Source: Streptomyces sp. HB132 (lineage in GTDB: Bacteria > Actinomycetota > Actinomycetes > Streptomycetales > Streptomycetaceae). From it: 64,000 bases of DNA. This document shows, one piece after another, positions 26,973 to 36,085 of the stretch. Where the stretch lies: contig NZ_JAFBGA010000005.1 of assembly GCF_016909575.1 (NCBI RefSeq), forward strand, positions 124,001 through 188,000. The letters run 5' to 3'. Position numbers and translations under genes: made by a program. Position 1 is the stretch's first letter. The number at the start of each line of letters is the position of its first letter. The notes beneath the pieces are model-generated. The model saw only the letters and a program-made list of their open reading frames with translations, did no database searches and was not told where the DNA came from.

Positions 26973-27986
26973 TCACGGGTGCACGGTGTGCAGCCATTTC
27001 GTCAGCAGTTCGTTGACCTCCTCCGGGCGTTCCTGCTGGATCCAGTGCCCGCACCCGTCCAGGATGTGCGAGGAGACCAGGCCCGGAAGCGTGGTGGGGA
27101 ACTCGGCGATGGCGTCGGCCATCCAGACCGTGGAGGAGTCGAGGGCACCGCCGATGAACAGGGCGGGGCAGGTGAGGTGGGCGCCGTCCCAGACGGACAG
27201 GTCCTCCCAGTCGCGGTCGACGTTCCGGTAGCGGTTGAGCGCGCCGGTCGGACCGGTCCTCTCGAACTCGGCGCTGTGGACGTCCAGCTCCGTCTCCGTG
27301 AGCCATGAAGGGAGGGAACCGCCGGTGAAGCGGTCCCGCATGGCTGCCCCGGCGGGCACGAAGAAGGGGCTGTCCGCACCAGGCGGCGGCATCGTGTCGC
27401 CGGACAGCGAGGTGTAGAAGCCGGCCAGCCACCCGCGTACGTCGGGTTCGATCTCCGCCTCGGCTCGGCCGGGCTGCTGGAAGTAGCTGACGTAGAACTC
27501 TTCGCTCCCGCCGATGCCGGCGAAGCCGTCCGTGGGACGGATCGCGTTCCAGGGGGCGTAGGGAACGCTGAGCATGGCCACTGCCGTGAACACGTCGGGC
27601 CGCATCAGCACGCTGTTGGCGGCGATGGGCGATCCCCAGTCATGGCCGATGACGGTCGCGGTCTCCTCCCCAAGGGCGTGCACGACTCCGACGTTGTCCG
27701 AAACCAGGGCGGTCATCCGGTAGGCGTCCACGGGGCCGGGTGCGAACGAGCGCCCGTAACCGCGTACGTCGACGGCGACCGCGCGGAAGCCCGCCGCGGC
27801 GAGGGCGGACAGCTGGTGACGCCAGGAGTACGAGGTCTCGGGGAAGCCGTGGATCATGAGAACGAGAGGACCGGTCCCCTGTTCCAGGAGGTGGATCCGG
27901 CCGCCGGGGACGTCCACCAGCCGGTGGACCGCCCCGGGAACGGTTGCGGAGGGGGTTGCTGAGGGCGCGGGGGCGGGCTGCGGCAT
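26973..27986 (-). CDS. Alpha/beta hydrolase, epoxide-hydrolase-like
   Basis: 337 residues from ATG 27986, chosen for GAGGAG four bases upstream; GTG 28028 would add 14. HGFPETSYSWRHQL supplies the oxyanion motif. TVIGHDWGSPIAAN places Asp, not Ser, as nucleophile, as in epoxide hydrolases and haloalkane dehalogenases. The cap region has Tyr-rich segments (EEFYVSYFQQPG), and the C-terminal DGCGHWIQQERPEEV holds the catalytic His. It probably opens epoxides through a covalent ester intermediate. Confidence 0.9.
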   Translation of the reverse strand: MPQPAPAPSATPSATVPGAVHRLVDVPGGRIHLLEQGTGPLVLMIHGFPETSYSWRHQLSALAAAGFRAVAVDVRGYGRSFAPGPVDAYRMTALVSDNVGVVHALGEETATVIGHDWGSPIAANSVLMRPDVFTAVAMLSVPYAPWNAIRPTDGFAGIGGSEEFYVSYFQQPGRAEAEIEPDVRGWLAGFYTSLSGDTMPPPGADSPFFVPAGAAMRDRFTGGSLPSWLTETELDVHSAEFERTGPTGALNRYRNVDRDWEDLSVWDGAHLTCPALFIGGALDSSTVWMADAIAEFPTTLPGLVSSHILDGCGHWIQQERPEEVNELLTKWLHTVHP

Positions 27987-28232
27987 GTGTCTCCTCGGGC
28001 TCTTGTGGCCGGTCTGCGTCACCATCATTCGGCGCCGTGGTCACACCGCCAAGAGAACTTGCCGTTTCGGCAAAGCCGCATGCCGTCCGGTCGGGCCGGC
28101 TGTCGCAGGAGGTACGCGCACGCCGACCCGGGTGCCGGGCCATCGGTCGTTGAGCCGCTGTCCGGAGCGAGGGAGACCGCGTCGAAGTCGGCCGGCCTCC
28201 GCCGGACTGCTCGAACCCGCGGCGTGCCGTCC

Positions 28233-28265
28233 GGTGCCCGGTCGGGAGAACCCTGACCGGGCACC
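28233..28265 (-). terminator. Terminator after the SnoaL-like gene
   Basis: GGTGCCCGGTC (28233-28243) pairs perfectly with GACCGGGCACC (28255-28265), seven bases beyond the stop codon. Confidence 0.7.
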
Positions 28266-28271
28266 GTCGCC

Positions 28272-28709
28272 TCAGTGCGCCGAGCCGTCCGGCACGAGAC
28301 CGTCGGCGGCCAGCCCCCGCAGGACGGCCTCTCCGAGCGCCTGGACGGCGGACATCGGGCGGACCATCACGGTGAACTCCTTGATCCGGCCGTCCGGACC
28401 GAACTGGAGCAGGTCGATCCCGTGGATGTCCTTGCCGTTCACCTTGGCCCGGAACAGCAGGATCTCCGAAGGTTCCTGGGCGCCCTCCGCGCTGGTGGAC
28501 GCCTCACCCTCGAAGTGTCCGACGTAGCGGAAGTCATCGAACGTGCGCATGAGTACGCCGAAGAGCGCGAGCACCGCCGTCCGGCCCTCGAAGGGCGTGA
28601 ACTTCACCGGGCTGAAGAGCCGGACGTCCTCGGTGAACAGCTCCTCCAGCGCCGCCGGGTCCCCCTTCTCGACGGCGGACCTGAAGCGCTGCGTGGTTCC
28701 GGTGGTCAT
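28272..28709 (-). CDS. SnoaL-like / NTF2-fold protein
   Basis: 145 residues. The start at ATG 28709 is preferred because GGAG lies eight bases before it; a GTG at 28718 and an ATG at 28715 are alternatives. The cone-shaped NTF2 fold is indicated by FRSAVEKGDPAALEELFTED, FTPFEGRTAVLALFGVLMRT and HGIDLLQFGPDGRIKEFTVM. The family includes polyketide cyclases, isomerases and binding proteins. No catalytic role can be assigned. A clean terminator follows. Confidence 0.88.
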   Translation of the reverse strand: MTTGTTQRFRSAVEKGDPAALEELFTEDVRLFSPVKFTPFEGRTAVLALFGVLMRTFDDFRYVGHFEGEASTSAEGAQEPSEILLFRAKVNGKDIHGIDLLQFGPDGRIKEFTVMVRPMSAVQALGEAVLRGLAADGLVPDGSAH

Positions 28710-28799
28710 GGTCATCACTCCCGGGCTCCTGTGACGGTCGTTGGGTGACCGTTCGCTCCGGTGAGTGTGGCCCAGGGCCGCGGGGCCGGTGAAGGCGGG

Positions 28800-29522
28800 T
28801 CAGCCGGGCTGGTCGGCGTAGCGGACGGTGACCTTCTCGAATCCGAGTGAGCCGAGCAGGCCTTGGAGCATGGAGGTGGTGTTCTTCTCCGCCCGCTTCG
28901 TGAGGCCGCTCTCCTTCGCGGCCTCACCGATGTGCCGCGCCGCCACCTTGTTGACCGCCTGTTCGCTGCCGGGGTTGTCGGAGAAGAAGTCGCCGAGCCG
29001 GTCGAGGAGCCCACGCTGCTTGGAGACGGCGTAGGAGCGGTCCGGGTCCAGCGCGGGCTTGCCCAGTACCGCGTGGGGCAGCACGAGTTCGGCCGTGGTG
29101 CGCTCCTCGTCGACGGTCACTCCCCCGGCGCCGACCTTGCCGAGGTCGACGGAGGCGCCGACGGTGCCGGCGCCGACGTACAGGGTCCGGGTTCCCCGGA
29201 TCGCGTCGGGCAGGTACTTGGCGTCCTTCTCCAGGTCGACGACCACCTGGAAGTTCCCGGCGGCGGCCTCGTACGAGCTCATGTCCTGGATGGACTTGAG
29301 CACTGCGGGGCCCGAGCGGTCCGTGGTCTTCTCACCGAAGAGGTCGCCGAAACCCGGCAGCAGGCTGAGCTTGCTGCCCAGGAGCAGCAGCACCAGCGCC
29401 GCGGCGCACACCCCGGCGAAGGGCAGGCACCCTCGCGTGCGGGAGCGGCGGGGCTGTGTGTTGCCGCGGCCGGGGTCCCCGGCGCCGTCTGTCCTTACGT
29501 CAGTGGACGTCATACCTTTCAT
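28800..29522 (-). CDS. DUF4230 domain membrane-anchored protein
   Basis: 240 residues from ATG 29522; ATG 29513 and an upstream TTG are alternatives. After a basic N-terminus (RRSRTRG) one membrane helix follows (FAGVCAAALVLLLLGSKLSL), so the rest is probably outside the membrane. DUF4230 features include VLKSIQDMSSYEAAAGNFQV, LYVGAGTVGASVDLGKV and ERTTAELVLPHAVLGKPALD. Family members are widespread, and their function is unknown. It stands between the SnoaL-like and DinB genes, all minus strand, with 90- and 78-bp gaps. Confidence 0.85.
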   Translation of the reverse strand: MKGMTSTDVRTDGAGDPGRGNTQPRRSRTRGCLPFAGVCAAALVLLLLGSKLSLLPGFGDLFGEKTTDRSGPAVLKSIQDMSSYEAAAGNFQVVVDLEKDAKYLPDAIRGTRTLYVGAGTVGASVDLGKVGAGGVTVDEERTTAELVLPHAVLGKPALDPDRSYAVSKQRGLLDRLGDFFSDNPGSEQAVNKVAARHIGEAAKESGLTKRAEKNTTSMLQGLLGSLGFEKVTVRYADQPG

Positions 29523-29600
29523 GTGACCCGGCCCGTGGCTTTCAGTCCGCCCGGGGCCAGGTTGCGTCAAATCCGTTACCGAAGAAGTCCTTTGGGGCGG

Positions 29601-30116
29601 TCAGGCGCCGGTGGTGCCGTCCAGCCGCTCTCTCAGCAGGTCGGCGTGACCGACGTGCCGGGCGTACTCGGCGATCATGTGTACGTGCACCGTGCGCAGC
29701 GAGTAGAGCGAGCCGCGATGGGTGAAGGTGTCGTCGAGCGAGGCGCCCGCCACTGCCTCGTCGGCGAGGCGCATCTCCTCGCGGAGAAGGGCGTAGTCGT
29801 CGGACGCGCGCTCGGGTGCGTGGTCCTCGAAGTCCGCGTCCTTCCCCTTGTCCGGGTCGTACATCGGCGGCAGGGACAGGCCTTGGAACCCCTCGCGGAA
29901 CCAGATGCGTTCCACTTTGGCCATGTGCCGCACGAGGCCCAGCAGGGTGAGGTTGGACGGGGCGACGGTCTGCTCGGCCAACTGCGGGCCTGTCAGGCCC
30001 GCGCATTTCCGCAGAAGCGTGCTGCGGTAGAACGCCAGGAAACCGGTGAGCGTCTCGCGCTCGTCGCCGGTGAGGGATCCGGCGGGACGGGTGACTTCAG
30101 GAGCTGTCCATGTCAT
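29601..30116 (-). CDS. DinB-family (DUF664) protein
   Basis: 171 residues from ATG 30116; the longer frame to 30224 is unlikely because it enters the GH48 terminator. The DinB bundle has conserved histidines in LTLLGLVRHMAKVERIWFRE and TVHVHMIAEYARHVGHADLL. The layout LTGFLAFYRSTLLRKCAGLT at the N-terminus is typical of DUF664 proteins, putative mycothiol-dependent enzymes. It is the second DinB gene within 3.2 kb but only distantly like the first. Confidence 0.88.
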   Translation of the reverse strand: MTWTAPEVTRPAGSLTGDERETLTGFLAFYRSTLLRKCAGLTGPQLAEQTVAPSNLTLLGLVRHMAKVERIWFREGFQGLSLPPMYDPDKGKDADFEDHAPERASDDYALLREEMRLADEAVAGASLDDTFTHRGSLYSLRTVHVHMIAEYARHVGHADLLRERLDGTTGA

Positions 30117-30173
30117 CGCATGATCATGCCCCTGCTCGGCCGGTGCGCGCGAGACCCTGGCGGGAGGACGGCT

Positions 30174-30204
30174 CCCGGCCGCCGGCTGAGGGCCGGCGGC
30201 CGGG
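30174..30204 (-). terminator. Terminator after the GH48 gene
   Basis: A perfect 13-bp stem (30174-30186 with 30192-30204) with loop TGAGG, 21 bp past the GH48 stop codon. Confidence 0.7.
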
Positions 30205-30224
30205 TTTCCGGGTGCCGCTCTCAC

Positions 30225-33176
30225 TCACTCCAGCAGATCGGCATACGCCCCCAGGGCCAGTGCGACGTCGGTCTGCGCCCAGAACCGGTGGTAGGTGAAG
30301 ACCGGGGCGGCGCCGCCGTCCAGGTACGCCTGCACCTTGGGCCAGTTCGGGTCGTCCTTGTAGAACGAGCGGATGGAGAGGAACGTCGAGTCGTTGTCGA
30401 CCCTGTCACCGTTGGGCATCGCGCCCGTCCAGCCGTTCGGGACGTACACCGGATCGTCGAACCTGTTGTAGTCGGCGCGGGTCTCGGGAACAGCGACCCC
30501 CGCGTCGTCCTGGTAGTGGCTCCACATGCCGTCGAGCAGTCCTTCGGCCATGGCCTCGGCCTCGGCGTCACCGGACTTGGCGGCGTAGTAGGTCAGTGTC
30601 CTGGCATAGGCACCGGCCACACCGACGTCGTTGGTGTAGTCGGCGACCGTGACGTGGAGTCCGGAGTTCGCCCCGGGGTTCGACGCGTTCCAGGTGTCGG
30701 GCGCCCCCGACCACTTGAGGGTGGACGGCATGAGATAGGTGCCGTCCGGGTTGACGGTCGTCTCGGACAGGGCCCAGTCGACCCACTTGTCGAGTACGGC
30801 CTTGGCCTGGGCGTCGCCCGACTCGTGGTAGTACTCGGCGACGCGTTCCATGGACCACGCCTGGAAGCCGAACCACTGGTTGGAGGGCGGGTCGTGGTAG
30901 ACGGGCTTCTCGTCGTAGTACATGCCGTGGAACGTCGGTGTTCCGGCCGGAGGCTGGGCGTAGCTGCCCTTCCAGCTGTTGGTCGCACCGCCCGCGATGG
31001 CGCCCTCGTCGGACTGGAGCCACTGGTAGAACTCCATCTGCCGGTCCAGGCTCTTGGCCCAGTCCTGCTGTCCCGAAGCCGACTTGGGCTTCAGGTCGGC
31101 GACGGAGCTCAGCGCGTAGGCCGCCATCGGGTTCTGGTAGCCGCCGTGTGCGTGACTGGATCCGATGCGCCAGGACCAGCCGGCCGAGGTGTCTGTGGCA
31201 CCGCCCCAGGCGTAGTACCAGGACATCAGGTAATGCGCACTGTCCTTGCCGCTGCCGGCGGGGCAGGTGGTCGGGCCCACGCAGTTCCCGACCTTCTTGA
31301 AGTACTTGTCGAACATGGAGTAGCGGAGATAGTCGCCCATCTTCGCGGCCTTGCCGACGGTCGCCGAGACCTCGCCCGCCTTGCCCTGCTCCCCGGCCCA
31401 CACATCGGCCCAATAGGCGGCCTGTACGGCACGGGCGTCGGCGTCAGGGGCGTTGGTGAACTTCCACTGTTTGGCGTAGGAGGCGTCCCCGGTGAACAGG
31501 TCCAGGTAGCCGTTCTTCCCACCATAGGTGAAGTTGTCGCAGGTCGGGTGGGTGACGGTCTCCCAGACGGACTCCTGTGAACCGCGCTGGAAGGTGTTGA
31601 TGTAGGAGGGCCCGGTCTCGGTGGGACCGGCCGAGCACTTCCCTGGCGTGTTGCCGTATCCGTAGACGTTGTCCACGTCCTGGATCCAGTGCATCCCGTA
31701 GATGTCGTCGGTGCCGTACGCACTCTTCAGCTCGGAGGCGATCGGGTCCGAGCCGGAGGACGCGGATCCGTCGAGGACGGCAGGGTACTCGTTCGGCGTG
31801 TCGTGCTCGGGCGCGTAGGTGGCCGGCTTCGACGCGTTGTAGAAGGAGTTCGTGGGCTGGTCGGCGTGCGTGGGGATCATGTACTTCTCCATGGTGTCCC
31901 ACGCGCCGTTGAACTTGGTCCAGTCCCCCGTGATCTTCCCGTACATCGCCTGCAGCCAGATCAGGTAGCTGTATGCCTCCGACGTGGTCTCATGCCCCTG
32001 GTCGGGAGCTTCGACGATCAGGGTCTCGACGGAGTGGTAGGGGATGCCCTCCGAGGAGAAGTAGCCGTTCGCCGGGTCGGTGATCTTCCCGTACAGGTCG
32101 AGGAAGCGGGCGTCGTAGTCCTTCGCCCCGGCGAGCTGGGTGACGGTGACCTCGGACTTGCTGTGGCCGGGGGCGGTGACGGTGAAGGTGGCGGCTCCCG
32201 TCCCGGTTCCGTCGGCCGAGACGGTCACCTTCTGGGGCGTGGACCAGTTCGCCGGGGTGAAGGTGAGGCTCGCACCACCCGTGACACTCAGACCGGAGTT
32301 ACCCGCGCTGCGCGCGACCGTGGCGGTGACCGACGACGCCGGTGCGGTGGACAGCGAAACGTCGAATGTCCCCGATTTGCCCTGTTGGACACCCAGTTGG
32401 GCCGGCGAGGCGACGACGGCCGGGCCGGCGACGACAGTGATGCCCGCCGGGGGTGACTCGGCGGAGGCGCCGAGACTGTCGTATGCCCTGGCGTACACCG
32501 AGTGGGCGCCGGCGGACAGCCCTGTGGCGTTGTAGGCGTAAGGGGAGGTCGTGTCCGTACCGAGCAGCTTCGTGTCGTCGTAGAACTCGACCTTGCTGAT
32601 CCCCGCCCCGTCCGCGGCGGCCGCGGTGGCGGCGAGGGACACCGGGTCCCCGGCGGAGAAGACGGCGCCCGCCGCCGGACTGGTGAGAACGACGATGGGG
32701 GGCTGGTGGGCGCCCACACATGCCGTTCCGTTGACCGCGAAGGTGGCCGGCGCGGTGTTGGTCCCGCTGTAGGTGAACTGCGCACCCGTCGTGACGGCGG
32801 CACCTGCGGCGATGGAGCCGTTCCAGGCGGCGTTCTTGACGGTGACGTTCTTCCCCGACTGGGACCAGGTCCCGTTCCAGCCGTTGGTGAGCTGCTGGCT
32901 GCCGGTGTAGGCGTAGGTCAGGGTCCAGCCGTCGATCGCGGCGGAGCTCCTGTTGGTGACGGTGAGTTCGGCACTGAAGCCCGAGCCCCAGTCGTTGGTC
33001 CTGTAGTCGACGCTGCATTGGACGGCGGCGGCCTGGGCAGGCGTGCCGCCTGCGGCGGTCATTCCCAGAGGGAGGGCCAGTGCGGCCACGAGGGCGGTCC
33101 ACAGACGCCGTCTTCCGGATCCGGTTCTGCCGGGTCCACCCGGTAACCATGTTCTTCGTGCGCGTCCCGATGGCAT
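30225..33176 (-). CDS. Secreted GH48 reducing-end cellobiohydrolase with CBM2 and Ig-like domains
   Basis: 983 residues from ATG 33176, with GAGGAGG seven bases upstream. In order: signal peptide (1-47, ending PAQAAAVQC); CBM2 cellulose-binding domain (about 48-155, [20 protein letters not shown]); bacterial Ig-like domain (about 158-250, [20 protein letters not shown]); a second beta-sandwich (about 250-345); then the GH48 catalytic domain (about 350-983). GH48 features include [20 protein letters not shown] with the catalytic Glu, and [19 protein letters not shown]48 enzymes processively release cellobiose from cellulose reducing ends. A CebR-like operator overlaps its promoter. Confidence 0.96.
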   Translation of the reverse strand: MPSGRARRTWLPGGPGRTGSGRRRLWTALVAALALPLGMTAAGGTPAQAAAVQCSVDYRTNDWGSGFSAELTVTNRSSAAIDGWTLTYAYTGSQQLTNGWNGTWSQSGKNVTVKNAAWNGSIAAGAAVTTGAQFTYSGTNTAPATFAVNGTACVGAHQPPIVVLTSPAAGAVFSAGDPVSLAATAAAADGAGISKVEFYDDTKLLGTDTTSPYAYNATGLSAGAHSVYARAYDSLGASAESPPAGITVVAGPAVVASPAQLGVQQGKSGTFDVSLSTAPASSVTATVARSAGNSGLSVTGGASLTFTPANWSTPQKVTVSADGTGTGAATFTVTAPGHSKSEVTVTQLAGAKDYDARFLDLYGKITDPANGYFSSEGIPYHSVETLIVEAPDQGHETTSEAYSYLIWLQAMYGKITGDWTKFNGAWDTMEKYMIPTHADQPTNSFYNASKPATYAPEHDTPNEYPAVLDGSASSGSDPIASELKSAYGTDDIYGMHWIQDVDNVYGYGNTPGKCSAGPTETGPSYINTFQRGSQESVWETVTHPTCDNFTYGGKNGYLDLFTGDASYAKQWKFTNAPDADARAVQAAYWADVWAGEQGKAGEVSATVGKAAKMGDYLRYSMFDKYFKKVGNCVGPTTCPAGSGKDSAHYLMSWYYAWGGATDTSAGWSWRIGSSHAHGGYQNPMAAYALSSVADLKPKSASGQQDWAKSLDRQMEFYQWLQSDEGAIAGGATNSWKGSYAQPPAGTPTFHGMYYDEKPVYHDPPSNQWFGFQAWSMERVAEYYHESGDAQAKAVLDKWVDWALSETTVNPDGTYLMPSTLKWSGAPDTWNASNPGANSGLHVTVADYTNDVGVAGAYARTLTYYAAKSGDAEAEAMAEGLLDGMWSHYQDDAGVAVPETRADYNRFDDPVYVPNGWTGAMPNGDRVDNDSTFLSIRSFYKDDPNWPKVQAYLDGGAAPVFTYHRFWAQTDVALALGAYADLLE

Positions 33177-33242
33177 GCGCAGTACCTCCTCGCGGCTTGG
33201 CGGCATGGGGGTGTGCGGGGTTGAGCACAAGCCTTGAACCAG

Positions 33243-33256
33243 TGGGAGCGCTCCCA
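33243..33256 (-). promoter_or_regulatory. CebR-type operator of the GH48 gene
   Basis: TGGGAGCGCTCCCA is a perfect 14-bp palindrome identical to the known CebR box. It lies 67 bp before the GH48 start and overlaps the end of the -10 hexamer. CebR represses cellulase genes until cello-oligosaccharides are present. Confidence 0.9.
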
Positions 33257-33284
33257 GCATGAGGATGAGGAAAAAGGGAGTCAA
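33256..33284 (-). promoter_or_regulatory. Predicted promoter of the GH48 gene
   Basis: On the minus strand TTGACT (33284-33279) is followed after 17 bp by CATGCT (33261-33256). The -10 is weak, but its position directly before the operator supports it. Confidence 0.55.
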
Positions 33285-33335
33285 GAGACTTGAAGAGTCG
33301 AATTATTTCGATGACAAGAGATGCCAACTGGCATG

Positions 33336-33364
33336 TTGACCGACACCAGTTGACGCTCTACCGT
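33336..33364 (+). promoter_or_regulatory. Predicted rightward promoter
   Basis: TTGACC (33336-33341), a 17-bp spacer and TACCGT (33359-33364) fit the HrdB-type consensus. The CebR-like box begins 14 bp after the -10 and would cover the start point. It reads toward the GH6 gene. Confidence 0.55.
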
Positions 33365-33377
33365 CAAGCCACACCAG

Positions 33378-33391
33378 TGGGAGCGGTTCCA
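33378..33391 (+). promoter_or_regulatory. Second CebR-like operator
   Basis: TGGGAGCGGTTCCA matches the CebR palindrome at 12 of 14 positions and sits just downstream of a predicted rightward promoter. Confidence 0.75.
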
Positions 33392-34330
33392 CCAGTCGAC
33401 GTGCCGTAGGGGGCACGCCCGATCTGCAAGGAGTCGCTCATGCGTCAGCTCCCGTACTTGTCGCACGTGTTCACGCCGCTCCCCGGAGCAGCGCCCGGCA
33501 TGGCTCACAGCACGGCCGCGGCCATGGTCACGGTCTCCGGATCAGCCCTCATGGACACGGTGGAGAACAGCACCGCGTCTGAGAGGCACGGCGACTCCCG
33601 AAGGGCGGGCACGCGGCCGGCGACGGCCCGGGGCGGAGCACGTTCGAACGGTGCGGGCTCCGCGGAGCGCTTCCGGGCCTCCGGTGCGGAACGGGACCCC
33701 GCACCGGGAGCCTCCAGGCTCGACAGCACACCGCGTACCACGGATCCGACCGGCTCCACCGGTCCGGCGGATCGTCCTGTACCCCCGAACGAGGAGTACG
33801 GCTTGGCCCGAACACAATGAATCCGCAATCCGCGATCCGCGGCAACACGGTCAGCCATGGTCCGGAGCAGGGTCTCCAGTCGGCGAAGGCCCGGCACGGG
33901 TGCCCCGACAACAGAGCGAGTGACCTGGGGCCGGCACGCCGGTGATCCCGCCGACCGCTCCGATGCGCACGCCGACCGCATCGGCCACCGGGACGGTGGG
34001 TCCCCTGAACAACCCACCGGCGTAGGGCAGTTCCACGACCGCACCACCGGTGCACGCGAGGTCCGCGAGAGCATCCCGCTCGCACCCGTCGGGCCGAAGT
34101 CCCCCTCGCCGCCGGCGAGATCGGCTGGACACCTGTCCCCGCCGGCTTCGCCGGCCGGGTGTCGCAGGGTTCGACGAGCAGGAACGTCTCGCCCGGACGG
34201 ACCTCGAGCACCTGGGACCGTTCAACGACCCCGCCCTTGATCAGCGACCACGCACGGTACCCCCACCCCGTACGGAATCGGGCTGCGCGACCATCTGCGC
34301 GCCCTCGACAGCTGAGGAAACGGAATTCGC
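33392..34330 (+). other. Long leader region before GH6, no recognised gene
   Basis: About 940 bp separate the second operator from the GH6 start. A 126-codon plus frame starts at ATG 33440 with AAGGAG seven bases upstream (MRQLPYLSHVFTPLPGAAPG), but its Arg/Pro-rich remainder resembles no family. On the minus strand, pieces in different frames look protein-like (EVRPGETFLLVEPCDTRPAK; GGAVVELPYAGGLFRGPTVP), as if a gene had decayed by frameshifts. I can only call it a possible gene remnant or a long untranslated leader. Confidence 0.35.
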
Positions 34331-36085
34331 ATGAGCCGCACGAGCCACACCACCCTGCGCCGATCCCGGATGGCGCTCATAGCCGCGGGGGCACTTGTCG
34401 CCGCAGCCGCGGGCTCCGCCGCCGCGGCGGCACCCTTCGGAGCCTCCGCCGCCGCGGCGGCCGGCTGCACCGTCGACTACAAGATCCAGAACCAGTGGAA
34501 CGGGGGGCTCACCGCCGCGGTGAGCGTCACGAACACGGGCGCCGCCGTGTCCGCCTGGCAACTGGAGTGGTCGTTCGCCGGCAGCGAGAAGATCAGCCAG
34601 GGCTGGAACGCCACCGTCTCCCAGAGCGGCGCCGCCGCCACCGCGAAGAACCTCTCCTACAACGGAGCTCTCGCCACCGGCGCTTCGGCGTCCTTCGGCT
34701 TCAACGCGACGGGCAACGGCAACAGCGCCGTCCCCGCGACCTTCAAGCTGAACGGCGTGACCTGCAACGGTGACACGACGGGCCCGACCGACCCGCCGGA
34801 CCCGACCGATCCGCCCACCGACCCGCCCGCAGGCGCCAAGGCCGACAACCCGTACCAGGGCGCCAAGGTCTACGTGAACCCGGAGTGGTCGGCCAACGCC
34901 GCCGCCGAAGCGGGCGGCAGCCGGATCGCCAACCAGCCGACGGGTGTGTGGCTCGACCGCATCGCCGCCATCGAGGGCGCCAACGGCGGGATGGGCCTGC
35001 GGGACCACCTGGACGAGGCGCTGACGCAGAAGGGCTCCGGCGAACTCGTCGTCCAGCTCGTCATCTACAACCTGCCCGGACGTGACTGTTCGGCGCTCGC
35101 CTCCAACGGGGAGCTCGGCCCGACCGAGATCGGCCGGTACAAGAGCGAGTACATCGACCCGATCGCGGCCATTCTGGCGGATGCGAAGTACGCGGGTCTG
35201 CGCATCGTCACCACCGTCGAGATCGACTCCCTGCCGAACCTGGTGACCAACGCGGGCGGCCGCCCCACCGCCACACCCGCCTGTGACGTGATGAAGGCCA
35301 ACGGCAACTACGTCAAGGGCGTCGGCTACGCACTCAACAAGCTCGGCGACGCGCCGAACGTCTACAACTACATCGACGCCGGCCACCACGGCTGGATCGG
35401 ATGGGACGACAACTTCGGCGCCTCCGCCGACATCTTCCACCAGGCCGCGACCGCCGAGGGCGCGACCGTGAACGACGTGCAGGGCTTCATCACCAACACG
35501 GCCAACTACAGCGCCCTGAAGGAGGAGAACTTCGACATCGACGACGCTGTGAACGGCACCTCGGTGAGGCAGTCCAAGTGGGTCGACTGGAACCGTTACA
35601 CGGACGAGCTGTCCTTCGCCCAGGCGTTCCGCAACGAGCTGGTCTCGGTCGGCTTCAACTCCGGCATCGGCATGCTGATCGACACCTCGCGCAACGGCTG
35701 GGGCGGTGCGAACAGGCCGAGCGGCCCCGGCGCCTCCACGAGCGTGGACACGTACGTCGACGGCGGGCGTTACGACCGGCGCATTCACCTGGGCAACTGG
35801 TGCAACCAGTCCGGAGCCGGCCTCGGCGAGCGGCCGAAGGCGGCCCCGGAAGCCGGCATCGACGCCTACGTCTGGATGAAGCCCCCGGGGGAGTCGGACG
35901 GTTCCAGCAAGGAGATCCCCAACAACGAGGGGAAGGGGTTCGACCGGATGTGCGACCCCACGTACACCGGTAACGCACGCAACAACAACAACATGTCCGG
36001 GGCGCTGGGCGACGCCCCGGTCTCCGGGAAGTGGTTCTCCGCCCAGTTCCAGGAGCTCATGAAGAACGCCTACCCGGCGCTCTAG
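34331..36085 (+). CDS. Secreted GH6 cellobiohydrolase/endoglucanase with N-terminal CBM2
   Basis: 584 residues. Signal peptide about 1-44; CBM2 about 45-148 (CTVDYKIQNQWNGGLTAAVS); Pro/Thr/Asp linker (GPTDPPDPTDPPTDPP); GH6 catalytic domain about 170-584. GH6 hallmarks are VIYNLPGRDCSALASNGEL (acid-region Asp), TTVEIDSLPNLVTN (second Asp), GWIGWDDNFGASADIF and YVWMKPPGESDG. The loop-forming insertions fit a cellobiohydrolase acting from non-reducing ends, complementing the divergent GH48. The stop overlaps the convergent VanZ gene by four bases. Confidence 0.95.
   Translation: MSRTSHTTLRRSRMALIAAGALVAAAAGSAAAAAPFGASAAAAAGCTVDYKIQNQWNGGLTAAVSVTNTGAAVSAWQLEWSFAGSEKISQGWNATVSQSGAAATAKNLSYNGALATGASASFGFNATGNGNSAVPATFKLNGVTCNGDTTGPTDPPDPTDPPTDPPAGAKADNPYQGAKVYVNPEWSANAAAEAGGSRIANQPTGVWLDRIAAIEGANGGMGLRDHLDEALTQKGSGELVVQLVIYNLPGRDCSALASNGELGPTEIGRYKSEYIDPIAAILADAKYAGLRIVTTVEIDSLPNLVTNAGGRPTATPACDVMKANGNYVKGVGYALNKLGDAPNVYNYIDAGHHGWIGWDDNFGASADIFHQAATAEGATVNDVQGFITNTANYSALKEENFDIDDAVNGTSVRQSKWVDWNRYTDELSFAQAFRNELVSVGFNSGIGMLIDTSRNGWGGANRPSGPGASTSVDTYVDGGRYDRRIHLGNWCNQSGAGLGERPKAAPEAGIDAYVWMKPPGESDGSSKEIPNNEGKGFDRMCDPTYTGNARNNNNMSGALGDAPVSGKWFSAQFQELMKNAYPAL

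Noticed and set aside
28863..31580. A 905-codon plus-strand open frame across the DUF4230, DinB and GH48 genes
   Set aside because: It is the antisense shadow of well-supported minus-strand genes and shows no family motif; long antisense frames are common at this G+C content.
34213..34226. A CebR-like box close to the GH6 start
   Set aside because: TGGGACCGTTCAAC matches only 9 of 14 positions and lacks the palindrome.
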